DNA from: Hormiphora californensis
Taxonomy: Eukaryota > Ctenophora > Tentaculata > Cydippida > Pleurobrachiidae
DNA length: 64,000 nucleotides
Assembly: GCA_020137815.1 (NCBI GenBank)
Contig: CM035362.1
Coordinates: 88,605-152,604, forward strand
Reading direction: 5' to 3'
Notes under the pieces: model-generated
Database searches by the model: none
Seen by the model: the letters and a program-made list of their open reading frames with translations, nothing else
Told to the model about the DNA's origin: nothing
Made by a program: the position numbers and the translations under genes
Shown: piece by piece, positions 42,520 through 55,485 of the stretch
Position numbering within the stretch: position 1 is the stretch's first letter
How the letters are laid out: the number at the start of each line of letters is the position of its first letter

Positions 42520-43110
42520 ACCTCTCTCCCTATTTATTTATTCTTTTGCGCCCTCTTTCTTTTTTTTCTTTATTCTGTTTATTTTCTCTTCTTTAGTTTC
42601 TTTCCCCCCTTTTTCTTTCATCTCCCCTTTCTTCCCCCCCCCCCCTCCCCTTTCGTTCTTTCTCTTTTCACATTTCTTTTATTTCCTTTTTCGTTTTACT
42701 TTTCTTTTTCCCCCCTTCTTGTATCGCTCTTCCGATCTTTTTTTATTTTGTATCGCCCTCTTTTCTCCGACGACAGCCTCCCTGTCAGCCATTATTTCTT
42801 TTTCTTTTTTTTTTTTTCTTTTTCTTTCTTTCTTTTCTTTTGTTTCTCTTTTCCTGGGAGGACCCTCCTTCTATATACAGAGGGGGAGGGCAGATCCATA
42901 TAGTTAAAGACTTACACCCACCTCCTCCCCCCGCTTTTACCCCCCTACGCTGAACACCGACCACAACAAACCACCCGACTCGTCCATACCATCACCTTCA
43001 TTTCGGTGGTCTTTCTTTTTCTTTTCTATCCTGTTTCTTTGGGCCTTTTTTCTTTCTTGCGCTTTCCCCCCCGTGTTCTGTTTCCCCCTTTTTCCCGTCC
43101 CCTTTTCCTC
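42520..43110. repeat. T/C-rich low-complexity tracts
   Basis: Almost continuous polypyrimidine on the + strand at 42520-42860 and 43010-43125, separated by a short mixed segment. Phe/Ser-rich frames here are artefacts. Confidence 0.85.
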
Positions 43111-43511
43111 TTTTCTTTTTCTTCATTTATTAAAGAGAATGGCGGGCGGGGGGCAGGAGTTGAGAAAGTTACGAGGATAATTGAAGCCACAGTGAGTGAC
43201 AGAGAGGACTAAAGAGAGGTGGGGGGAGGTAAATAAGACAATATAAGAGTTCGTTTTCTCTCTAAAACGTACCCACAACTCCCGCATCCAAGTTTGATGG
43301 GATAGTGAGGTCGAGCAGGTGCCTTCTTCTACTATCATCCTACTCTCACTTCTCGTGTACCTCCTTGGCTTGAATCTTCTCAATAACCCTATATCACAAT
43401 CCCAGCCGAAGCCACCAGGGAATCCTCTCGCTGGCCTTCGTCTCTTTCTTTTTTTGCTGAAGAGGGTATTTGGAGTTGGTGAGTGTTGGGGGAAGGAGCC
43501 GCGATATATAA

Positions 43512-43583
43512 CAGTAAGCCCCCCGATTTTAACCGGGGTAGGCCATTTGCCCGGTAAATTGAGTCAGTATAGGGGTCGGACTG
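43512..43583. mobile_element. CAGTCGGACCCC MITE, shortened indel-rich copy
   Basis: Starts cagtaagccccccgatttt and ends aggggtcggactg, flanked by ac/ta. Only about 72 bp of the normal 170-195 bp remain. Confidence 0.6.
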
Positions 43584-46500
43584 TATCGCTCTCTTTGTAC
43601 TCTCTACGCGCCAACTATCTAAACAAAAACCGTTTTAAAACAATCGGGGCCCGTGCTCATAATTAGTATTGGAAATTATTACCACCCCCTACCTGCTACC
43701 CCATACGCAACCTACCCCAGAACCGCCAATACCCCTAAATTAACTACTCCTAATCGTACTCCTATCGCGAGCTCCCACAGCGTAATAATAGGGGTGCTTC
43801 GTAACCCTAAGTGGTTACTGGTCCTTGGTGTCTGGCCGGGGCGAGTCCTCTCTGAGACAGTATAGTGTTGAGAAGACTGCTGCTGCTAACTCAGAGAACT
43901 AACCAGTTATTTACTTGGTCAGTACCTTGGTATGGGGTGGTCCACACTTGCAAATCCTTATTCCGGGGCCATGACAAACAGGTGGAACGCTCAAAACACA
44001 AGCTAGGGATGGCAATTGGCACGCGGTGTACACGGCTCTTATAAACATACTATATGTAATCATAAGAGTAGATGCGAGGGGCGGGTGATCAGGTAGGGGG
44101 AGTTTATTCTATATCTGCTTCCATTTTGTTGTTAACTTTTTACCGAAATGTTTCTCAATTCTTCTCAAGCGATCGCTCCTTGTTGTTCGCTGATCTCCTC
44201 TGTCAATCCACAGGTTTGGTTCCAATTTATAAATTAATTGAAAATTCCATAGTAATTATTGGTATCTAGCCCGTAATCGAAATTAGTCAGGTAGAGTGGT
44301 TTTCCCGCTGATATAAAACAAAGATTGTCAGTTTTTTTTTTTTTTTTTTTATGCCTCATTTTATCACCCCTTGTGAAAACCTCCCCACAGTCACTCAGGG
44401 TCCCCCTCAACAAGGATTGGTAGTTTCATCAATGTGTCATTCCCATAGATGCACACCCTGCCTCCAGCCGCAACTTCACAACTGTCACGGCACCTGATCA
44501 GAGGATATAATCTATTAGGGGAACACTCCCCGGGCTGCACGGAGATTCCGAAAGGAGGTCATGGCTCAGTCCGGCTCGGGGTTAGGGACATATCCTGACA
44601 GTGACGGTAAGCATAAAATCAAAACGCGGAGAAAGAGGCAAAGACCGAAGTACTGCCGGCGCTGTAGGGTGTGCAGGGCAAGAAGCTGACAAGTGGGAGT
44701 AGGGCGCAAACCTAGTGTGGTGGTGGGAACAGTGGGTGTGGTCGTGAAACTAGCAAAAAATAAGGATTTAAGATAGGGTGACATGGAGGTCTGTGGGTGA
44801 GGAAGAAAGGTAACGTATGATACGTGTGCGGAGGTCGGGGATAGGTATGGGACACAGTGCAAGAAACAAATAGGGGCTGAAGAAAGCGCTCGGGAAGATA
44901 CCGAGACTAAGATGTGCTGAACAACGTCATGGAGGGGAGGCACAGAACACTATGGGGCGGGCGGCAGTAACTGGGAGGGGGAATCACATATACAAAAAAA
45001 ATAGGGGTGGGTGGGGTGCGCTGAGAAGAGGGGGGTAGCGCCTATACTGATATACATATATATGCATTACTCGGTGAGTCCAGCCCGTTTGGACGTCATC
45101 CCTAGGCACGCCGTTACAACCTTTTCTCGACTACCCGAGCGACTCTGAGCTGGTACGGATCCGGTGAACTCAGGTGAGATCCCGGAGCAGTCCTGGAACA
45201 GGGGGGCTCAGGGGGGAATAATTGTCCGTCCGCGATCTAAACGAGAATTATGAAAATCTTGAAATACGTCCTGCGCAGGTGGGGGGCCGCAATACTAAAA
45301 TAGTAACCTGATTGGTCTGCCCAATATTAACTGCACACACGTCAAACATTTTACAAGCACGAATTACAATAAAAACACCCGTAGGTAATTACCTATAACA
45401 TAACTAAGCTAGAAGAGATAGTATACGTCATTACCGTCCCGGGATACGACACACATCGCTCCGCCGCGGGTAACCCACGCCGTGTAACGCTAGCCGGAAT
45501 ACTGGACGCCCCCAGACACTCGAGCAGGAACGAGGCAGTGTACTGGTTGACGAATGACAGTTATTGTGCAAAGGGGTCGTCCCTCACGGCCACCCTCGGA
45601 GCACTCCCCGTCGCATTTTTGAAGGGACCTGCACTATAAAGCGATTCATTTGTTCACTGAAAATAAGTGTATTGTTGGTAAGTGTTAAATTATTATCGTG
45701 TGGCGAAGGTTTAAATTGGGAGATAAAGTCAATCCCGCGTTCACCTACAGTGCTAACTTTGCCGTTAATATGGCGTACCCTTGAACAGCATCCAGACAGC
45801 GCATAGATTTGGTTTATGTTTCAAATACTCCACATCCAACCCGGAGCTCTTAGCTGGCCTTCAATACGTGCCTGGAATCATTATATCCTGGTTTCGATAT
45901 ACACACTTTTTGAACTGCACTCCTTTTTTCCTAGTAACTCTTTTGGCCCTCAAACTCACTACTTCAAAGCACTTACAAGATTATCATCAACTATCACAGC
46001 GACAGAGCGTCAATTATGATTGTAGATATTACATTTCACACCCTCATAGCATGACCAGAACCACGACATAACCGCACATTATAAACTCTGGCTCTACTTA
46101 TATATCACTATGATCTAACCCAACCAGTATCATCCTTTCCCCCTAGAATATTACTCAACATAGCACCACCCCTTTAGATCCTTATAGTCTAAACTCACCT
46201 CTCAAGCACTTACAAATACTTTCACATCCCAATTGTTGCGCCTCTTATTCGCAGAATGTTGAACTCCTAACATTTTGTTTTGTGTTCCTACGTACCCACA
46301 AGGAAAAAAGACTAAAAAGCAGTCAAGCGGTAATAACTAGATATATATCCAATTTTGTTCGATAATTTGATCATTCTCATAACAACTTTGTTACAAATTT
46401 TTTGAGTTCTTTCAGAACAAATTTGCCCCATTAAAACAAATAAAGTATCGGAATAGAACCACTCCTACGATAGGACCATACTACGCGACACTGGTGAAGC

Positions 46501-47829
46501 TATGGTGTATAACGAGTCACGCCACCCGTGCTGGAGGATTATCTGCTCTGCACGTTGTGATAACTGTGGTGACGGAGGTGTGAGTGGAGAATCGAACACA
46601 AGTATAGTCCACCTATGATGTCTCTCTGTACGAAACCGATCGATACCACGTGAGACCTCCACGGGCTTAGTGGGAGTGACCAACAAATCAAAACTATCTC
46701 ATTTTAACAGTTGAGAGAAATATTATTTGGCCTTTCAATTAAATTATAGCATCCCTTCTATTTGCATTGTCACACTAACAATTTAATCAAATTACACCAT
46801 CAAATCTGGAATGATGTGTACCTGCTAAAACGCTTTGTCTTTTTCATTAATTGTGATAAAACTACATCAAAATCCAGTGGACCGGACGACTCGGGGGGGG
46901 AGGGAGCCTCCGATCTGTAGTGGCGTCGGCCAGGTGGGTGTGAAAAAGTGTGTGGATCAAACTAAGATCGTGGTCAGGTCCAAATCAATGGTTAATCTAT
47001 CCCCTCGATCATCTCTCGGTGAGGACCAACAGGTCGGGGGACTCGCTTGTTCCACTAAGCGGGGGTGCGCGCGTCTATGGAACTGGCTCAGGGTGGACCT
47101 AAATGGTGGCGGTCACGACACTTGACGGTACAACAGCGCCCATGTTTCAGAACGAACCAAGCTCCTGGTGTTATTTCCAGACTAGGCAGGTCACAACCAG
47201 ATTGTAAACCCTAGCTGTTCGTGAGATTGTAACGGTCAACTACCAAGCTATTCTCAATGACAGGCGAAAACAACCGACTTTATTGGCTGATAAAATATTC
47301 GACAATCGACTCAGCTGGTCTAGGTATGTAACTTATCATTAGGAGTATACTTTTCTTTACTCACAACATGCTAATGATTCGTCGCACAGTCACCTGTCCT
47401 GTCCTCTCCGGAAACCAGGCCGTTGCAGCGTTCGAGCAAGTACAATCATGTAATAAGGACAACCTAATGACTACTAACAATCCCCTAAAGGTCTATATGA
47501 TCTAACTGAAAAGACTTAAAGAATGGCTGGGAATAGGCTGATTGGGTCACTCTTAACTAGTGAATCTATGCTAACTGGGCCTTCCAAATGAACCGAAACT
47601 TTAAAACCGAACGATATGATGCCCTTATGAGATGAGATTCTACGTGGAATGTGCATACCGCTCCAAAACAAATCCTTATTGTTCTTCATTGTTCCTTGTG
47701 CGACTTTTGTTGAAATTATCTACAGTACAAGAATCAAAGGAACCTAAACTGCACAGTTATCTCACCAACAACTCGAAGTCAAAAATCTACCAACAATTGA
47801 CACGGATGCATACCATATTTCACACCACC

Positions 47830-47851
47830 GGGGGGGGGGGGGGGGGGGGGG
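47830..47851. repeat. poly-G run
   Basis: An uninterrupted run of about 22 G. Confidence 0.9.
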
Positions 47852-49059
47852 ACCACTTCCATCCACCGTCCATTGCCCCATTCCCCTAACCTAACCAAAA
47901 TCACAAATTCTACCTCAGAATTTACGCAAAATACCAAACAACCTCAAACCTTCATGTATTCTTTTAATATACCGAATGCGTGGCAATGCCACAACAGCCC
48001 CATCAGCCCACCGCGTTTTTTTCCTTTCCTTCCCTGCGTAATATACCGATATACCGACAACAACTTCAGGATAAACTACCAAACCTGATATGAGCGAGGT
48101 CTTGTCAGCAACAGCCCGCGTTACACACAAGACCAGATTCAGGTACCCCATTAGTTGTAACGGGTCCATCAATCCACAATCATATTCCACCCTGGTTCAG
48201 TTGGTTAGAAGCAGGGACAGTGTGTCCGGTGTTGGTCAACAGCCCAGAACCCTGCCACAATCAGCCACCTCAGAGGGAGAGGAAAGTTTGGTGGGGGGGG
48301 TGTGAGGGGGCGAGTTAGAGTTAGAGAACGAGAGGGGATTGAGACAGAGAGGGGATAAAGAGGTGGTTTAAAAGAGGGAGAGTTTCTTCTTCTACAGATA
48401 CTTCTTACAATAAGAGACTCCTAAACTCACCTATCCTCTCCGTGATGTTCGTTGGCAGCATGTGACTACTCCCAAATATACTTACACACCCTGAAAGTTA
48501 ATGTTACTTATGCCATATTGCGTATAAATATGGAGAATCTCAATCGTTGGTAACACATCCCAGCAATGTAATTCTCCACCGTATACTCGATTTCACCAGC
48601 ACAACGAATAAAAAGCACTGGCTTTATTAATTTACCTGCGTGTGTGTAGATGGAGACTGTACTGACTCAAAAAATCCAGGAAAACTAACCGGGAGGCCCC
48701 CCCTGCAAAATCCACCTCTTACCTCCATTCTCGACGTGGTAATCAAACATAGCCGTCCTTTTTCGACTGAAAAGGGTATAATCGTTGACAACATTGGAAC
48801 ATAGGTGAGCGTGACGGACTTGTTGTTTAATGATCTGGGTTTGTGTGCTTGCTTGCAAATGTTACGTTCACAGTTCAAATACAGCGTTCATCCTGGCCCG
48901 CCATGTGATGACGCGCGCGTCTATAACTGCGAATTGTGGGTGCTTTCATCGCAGACGCGCGGAGAACCAGGCAAGAGGTGGGTTCCGACTGCCGAAGTTG
49001 AATAGGGATCAAAACTGTACATAAATTGTGATTAGGACATGGAGCCCACGAACTCCAAA

Positions 49060-49288
49060 TACTGTAAAATCCATTTATTTTCGTGGGGATTAATTTTCGC
49101 GTTTTTGGCTTAGACTGGCTTGCTCTGGTGTTCCCTTGAATGACTCCGCCAGCGTACACAGGAGTCAGCTGATGGAAGGATTAGTTCACTCCCTGGTACG
49201 CTGGTGAAGTCGTCAGGGACCACTAAATCAAGTCTATGGCCAACGCTAAAATTAATTCCCTCCCGCGAAAATATATGGTTTGACTGTA
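49060..49288. mobile_element. MITE with TTTTCGCG-rich ends
   Basis: tactgtaaaatccatttatt and ttcgtggggattaattttcg face the inverse aattaattccctcccgcg and aatatatggtttgactgta, giving about 45-bp imperfect TIRs and a 229-bp length. Confidence 0.75.
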
Positions 49289-50104
49289 GAAGAGAAAACA
49301 GGCTGATGGGAAATGTTGATTCAAGATATAAAGGCACAGCACGGATTCATGCATTCTTTTTAAGTGAACCAACCTAAATGGGAAAAACGTAGAACGTGCC
49401 ATCAAACTGTAATTTGACGCGACTACTAGATTATCTCTTACCCCTCTTCCATTACCCTCACTCTGTGGACAGGGGGAAACACAAACACTACCTTCCTGGA
49501 AATTAAAATAAAGTTACGGGCGCTCACAGAATGAGTGTAATGAGAGGGAAATGGAAGGGATCGGCCACGATATCAGTACAGGCCGTTGGTGGTGGTCGGG
49601 GATGCGTGTGCCGTCGGCGAACCGAGCGGGTTACATTCTAACAAGCTTGACAAAGGGGGGAAGTTTGTTAGGACAAAGTACACAACAGTATAATTATTGA
49701 GTAAAATTTTTAAAATTAATGTGCGAGTTGTGTTGTGGTGGTGGAGTTGTTCATAAATGTGGAGTGAGTTGGGCTGGGGCCGGGCTGCTATTTGAAAGCA
49801 AAAGGGGGGGGGGGGGTTGAAGGGGTAAATCTAAGAAGGGCAGCCTATTATAACAGTTGGAGCTCAGGCCTATTACGTGCTACAATTATAAAATTGAGTT
49901 GTGTGTGTCCATTGGACGCTAGAAAGGTCTTTGAGATCTCTGCTGCAAAAGTGAAGAAGATTCAATTCTCTATTAATAGATTTCTTCTCGTCTGTATTTT
50001 ATAAACTTTTCTTACAATTACAAAGCTACTACATTTCTGAGTTCCGTGTTTGAAATTTTGGGTGGTGTCCAGCCTAAAAAAAGCTAAGCTAACCGGCCAA
50101 AATC

Positions 50105-50345
50105 AGGTACCTTTAGCTTTTTTTAAAGCTTTTTTAGAGCTTTTTTTAGCTTTTTTTTTAGCCTTTTTTTTTTTTTTTTTTTACTTTTTATTTTTTTTTT
50201 TTTTTCTGTTAGCAGCTTTTTTTTAAAGCTTTTTTTTTTTTTTTTTTTTTTCTTTTTTTGTTTTTTTTACTTTATTTAGCTTTTCTTTATTTTTTAGTTA
50301 GCTTTTTAGGCTAAAAAACGCTATAAAAAAAGCTAAACAAGCTAA
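50105..50345. repeat. poly-T / AGCTTTTTT low-complexity tract
   Basis: Repeated agctttttttt and aaagcttttt words and long T runs. aaaagctaa words also occur at 50060-50100 and 50690-50760. Confidence 0.85.
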
Positions 50346-53300
50346 ATATTGGAGTTTTTAGTGTTTTAAGTGGATTCATATGGTTTCGATCCGCTGAGCA
50401 AATTTTTAAACTTTATATATCACGTTTTAATAACGTTTTTTGCTTTTTTAAAACTATTTTTTATCAACTTTGAATAAATATTTTATCGACAAATGGTCTC
50501 CAGAAAATGGCAGTAGGGTGGATTCAGAAATTGCTATGTCTGGACATAAACGGTAGATTATGGTTAAAAATGTGCAGGAATCTAACAAATGCAGTCAAAG
50601 ACGTCCGGAAGGATGAAATTTAATGGACAAGTGTCCAAGTGGAATGCTGAAAATACTAACAAGTAGGGCTGTAAAAAAAGCCCAAAAAAGCTAACAAAAG
50701 CTAAACACATAAAAAGCTATCGACCAAATCAGTGTACCTTTAAGCTTTTTGAGGGCTGGGACCCCCCCCCTTTTTTATATTACTCACCGCCTTAGAATTT
50801 GAAAGAAAAAACATCAAACGTATTTGCCAGTGACCTTAATTACAATTTCTAAGAACTGTAGACGTGAAAGTGCCCCCACCAGGTACACTGGGTGCCCGAC
50901 TGTTTTGTACAATTCCCAACTACCATGTGACCAGTACTGATAAGACAAGGCCCTCTCGTGGAACGGTGATAATATTTCACTTTTCAACCAGTTTGCTGCT
51001 TCTTTGCTCCTCGTAACGGGGGCCCACAGCAGCTGTAAACTTTCCCTATACTAAATCACCATGACAAGAAAAACATTGTCTCCAATAAACTCTCTACAAT
51101 AAACTATGATGCTCAAAAACTCTCTCTAACATTGGGGAAAACTCTCTCCAAAAACTCTCTATCTCTACAAAAGAAACTCTCTAACATTACAAGCGGAGAT
51201 TGTGTTTCCACAATTAATCTTGCTCAATACAAACTCTCTCTAACTCCTCTATCTCTACAATTGGGGTTCCCTCAACCAATCATCCTTTGGCACCCTTCCC
51301 CTCAAACGGCAGCTTTACAACTAAACGCGGTTGAACATGAACTATTCTGGAAATGCCGTCAGAAACCTCGGGAAATCATCTACTTGTCTAAACGAACTTA
51401 AACAGACAACAACAAACAAACTCACTGCCCTGGCTGTGGCTGTTCTGTTTATCTTTCCTCAAAAACGGTGAAAATCTCAACAATACTCCGATTCTCAAGC
51501 TCGCTCCTCAAAAAAAACCTGCTTAGTCAATTGTCTTACTTACTTTGATATACCAACAAAACCTAACAACTTACAATGGTAAAAAAAAAAAACCATCCCG
51601 GGGCCTACCCAGAACTTCGAGTCCCGATCAACTGCCTAGGCAGTTATGATGAGTATGAACTTAAAAGACACAACAAACACAGCAGTTGAAGGATATTAAC
51701 GGAGTGGTGTGTGCGGCACACACTTAAACAACAATCTAACACAACGGTCAACAAACACTATCAACCCCTGTGTCCCTGTGGGTTGATCTTCCCAAAGTTG
51801 TCCAGTTCGGTGGTGTGACGGAAGGAATGTTAACATTGACGTGCTCCTCGTTCTCCTGCCCGGGTCCTTTTTTTAGTTTTTAGTTTATTGTAGGCCAAGG
51901 AGGGGAGAGCTCTGTCTCACCTTTTCTCTTCTTCTTCTGCGTTCTTTAGCTCTGGCGAGTTCAGTTGTTGTCCTTCTATGGTCCTTTTGTTCCCCGCTTT
52001 CTTCTTTGCAATTTCTTCCCGGATCTCTGAATCTTTTTGCTTCTTAGTCAGTTGAGCCTGACTGGGTCCGCGCGGATAATTTTTTTTACTGCGAGTGTGA
52101 CCTCGATGCTCGTGTTTTGTGACTTTTCTGCTCCTATGTTTTATTCGTGTTGTGCAGTCCATTGTGGCCCGATTGGTGTATACTGGTTTCCGTGTAATCT
52201 CTTTTTTATAGTTTTCCTGGTTTTTTCTTTTTATTACATTGGTGGTTTTTTTCTGTTTTGTGGTTCTTTATTTTTGGTTTCGGATGTTTGTTCGTTCTCT
52301 CATTGGTTTGATGATTTTTGGGGCGGCTGGTTTGTCGTCTGCGGGTTTCTCTCTTTGTTCTTAGTTTCAGTGGGATAGTATTTTGTTGGTTGTCTCTTGC
52401 GCTGGTTGCGCCGTTCTGCTTTGTCTTTCGCCGATGTTGCCTCTCCTTCTCCTTTTTTTTTCAGTTTGAGGCCGGGAACATCAGCACTGCTGTCCACAAA
52501 GCTCACTACTTCCAAGAATAACAATATTGTCAAAGGAGTGGTGAAATTGGCCTCCTTCTCGCCGATTTTGTAACTCAAACGACGAAAAAGCTTCATCACA
52601 GCAGGAGCGTATGCATTGGTAATGCGTGTTGTCGGGGTTTTTCGCATTATTGGTACCTTGCAACCATATAACGGGCTGTATCCAATCACCCGTGATAAGA
52701 GGGAGTTTTGTTGCGGAAGGTTTGGTTGCGTGGCGGCCTAGGGTGTGAGTCCTGGGATACAAGAGACTGTGCTGGTGTCTGTCTTGCCGAGTGACCTGCA
52801 TCCAAATTGGGGGGACACCCACAGCAACTCTTCCTGACTTCCAAACTGGACGATTTTCAAGTGTTTTGCCCTCCAGGACACCATTCCGATCTGACCACCA
52901 CCAATGGTCATTCAGGACAAGTTGTGCTGATGGGATTTAGAGATTCTCAATCACCTGGGTCGTTCTGGGCCACGTACATGTCCTTTTTGGTGGTACTGGA
53001 GATTTTGGGTCGTGGGCGAGGCACTACAACGCCATTCTTTTGTACCATCTCAAACGGTCTGCCGTTCCGTGGACTCCTTCTTTCTTTGCACTCATGGTTT
53101 TCTGGTGGCATACCTGCTCCTAAAGCCGCTGACTAAAAGGGACACCTTGCCCCATTTGAGTGGATCGCTTATTACCCTCATTGCCCGTTATATCAGACTG
53201 ACAGTTCCTTTCTTAATGGTAATTCTGATCGAGGATTCCTGGCTAATCAAGATCAAGTGTGGGTTTACTGGACCCCAAAAACCTGAGACAAACAGGGCAT

Positions 53301-54439
53301 TCCAGGGAACGAGGGGTCACTAGGGGGACCAGAGGGTAACTAGATGCTAACATAGAGGGTAACTAGATGCTACATAGGTAACTAATAGTTTTACCCCAAC
53401 GCATTTAGGGTGGAGCCTAATTTGACTACTACAACACATGATATCATATCATGTTGGTCAACAATCATGGTGGACTAATCTTCTCTATGCCAGAACTTTG
53501 TATCCGTGGACACCAGAGTGCAACAGCCAGGTGTCCGGTCAGGGCTTGTTACCTGGCAATGATTGCAGTTTTCTATATCATCGCACCTTTTCTTTTATTC
53601 TCCCTCTATTTTACAGCCTAAACCGGTAATAATTCTCCATATCATCTTGAATGATTATCTAGTTATGTTTTTTGGTGATCTCTCTCATGGGAGACTGAGA
53701 AAGTTTTATCCACCTTTCAAGGCTCACTGCCAAAGCTCTAAGTATCTAGTTAAGATAGTTACTCATCGGAGTCGGAGGACCGCGATAATCTCCCAGGCAC
53801 CTAGGGGAACCTGGTGAAATCGGGATTCGGGGTCCGACATTCTATTCCCTAAACATCCCTAAATAATTCAGGAAGCGATTCTACTACGGGGCATTGTAGC
53901 CAGCGCCTCAAACTCATCCGCAAGTCCGAACCTACCACAACAACCTTGGCCTTTCCGTGCGAGTTGGAAATCCTGATGCCTTCTCGGATGATTTACATCA
54001 ACCCCTACACCAGGATCCCCAACCGTACCTGATCGGTGTTTTGCGGGGGGAGGGTTTTTTATTGGGCTTGGGGAGAACGCATCACCTCAATCGTCTAAAA
54101 AACACCAATGGTAAATAACTACATAAGGGTCTAGGAGATAAACAATATAATTAGCTAGTTAGTTCTTTAAAAAAAAACCTATGCAGTGGGTTAATTTTTA
54201 AATGTGTTTCATGTGGTTAACATTCTGTTTCAGTTACATTCGAGTTGCAGTTGCAGTGCCTCTATGGCTGGCCTATTTGGCAATGGCAGTGGGGTGTGTA
54301 TGGGCCCGCAACAAACTGCCGCTGTACTCAGGTGATACAGCAGAAATTAGCTCCGATGGTTGCTTCTGTGTCGTATGGAAGCTTGGCACGCATCGCATGG
54401 GGAATCGCAATCGTCCTTCGGTTTGTCGGGGGACCACTG

Positions 54440-55485
54440 TGCGGGTTGCAGTAGCCCTTTTCTTGTACTGACTGACTATCACTACGTAACCGCACCAGCA
54501 ATGTGGGATTGCTGTTTCTGACACAGACAAACACGATACACCGCTTCCGAGCCAAACTAAAACTACCAAACAAGAAAATACTCATAAATGCAGCCACTTT
54601 TTCTCTCTCTCTTCTACTCTACTCAATCTCATACATAACTCATCTCCTCAAATGCGGGGCTCTCTAGCAGAGTCCTCCGGACTCATTTAGTCCGCCAGCA
54701 TCTAGGAAGCCACATTGCTGAGACGTAAGGCTGGATCTCAGACTAAAGCTCATGCTATCTTCGATCACAACTGCACGGGCATAGAAGTGAACTCCTCTCA
54801 GCAGAACTGTCTACATAAACCAGAACTCACTCTAGTGTTCTCTATCAACTCCAAACTCTCATTCTCTCTCGACTCTTCTCATTCTTCTAAGTGTCTCTCG
54901 AACCGAACTCGAGATCTCTGGAACTCGCACTCGCAGGAACTGCCTCTCATGACTGCCATCCTCCAGGAACTGTCTCGGAACTGAAACAAAAAAAAAAGGG
55001 TCCTCTCCCTCTTGTGTGCGCGCTGACCACACCCGGTCCTTTCTCCTCCACACGTTCTCCGTCTCCAATCCAGGGCGTAGGTAGTTCCCCTTGTCCTCAC
55101 ACTATCGTTAGATCTTCTGGAGTCGGATTGGTTTGCTGCGGATACTACGATTGTCAGACAAAAGCAGCTATTGTCCTACCTGGTACAAGCGGCATACCAG
55201 ATCAAAACCACACCCGTAGTGAAGTTTCTCTTTCAGAATAATCAGCCTTTTCCTTCTCCTCCGGGACAAATGCATCTAATCCGGTCAATACAATAACTCA
55301 GACGCAGTGTCTAACAATACTGTAGCGGTGAACAATGAATAACCGCGCTTTATTACCACAACAGACAAACCAAGCCGAAAGCCAACACCAACTCACATTC
55401 GGATGATAAACATACATACCTAACCGACAACCATGCATAAGTGGATCAGGCTGCCAAGTTTCAGCTGATGCCACATCCCCCTCTC
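54440..55485. repeat. ~1-kb direct repeat, copy 1
   Basis: Shares ordered blocks with 58370-59450: ataaatgcagccacttttt, tctaggaagccacattgct, ggctggatctcagactaaag, ccagggcgtaggtagttccc and aaaccttc-type words up to gtttcagctgatgccaca. Copies differ by frequent short indels. Confidence 0.8.
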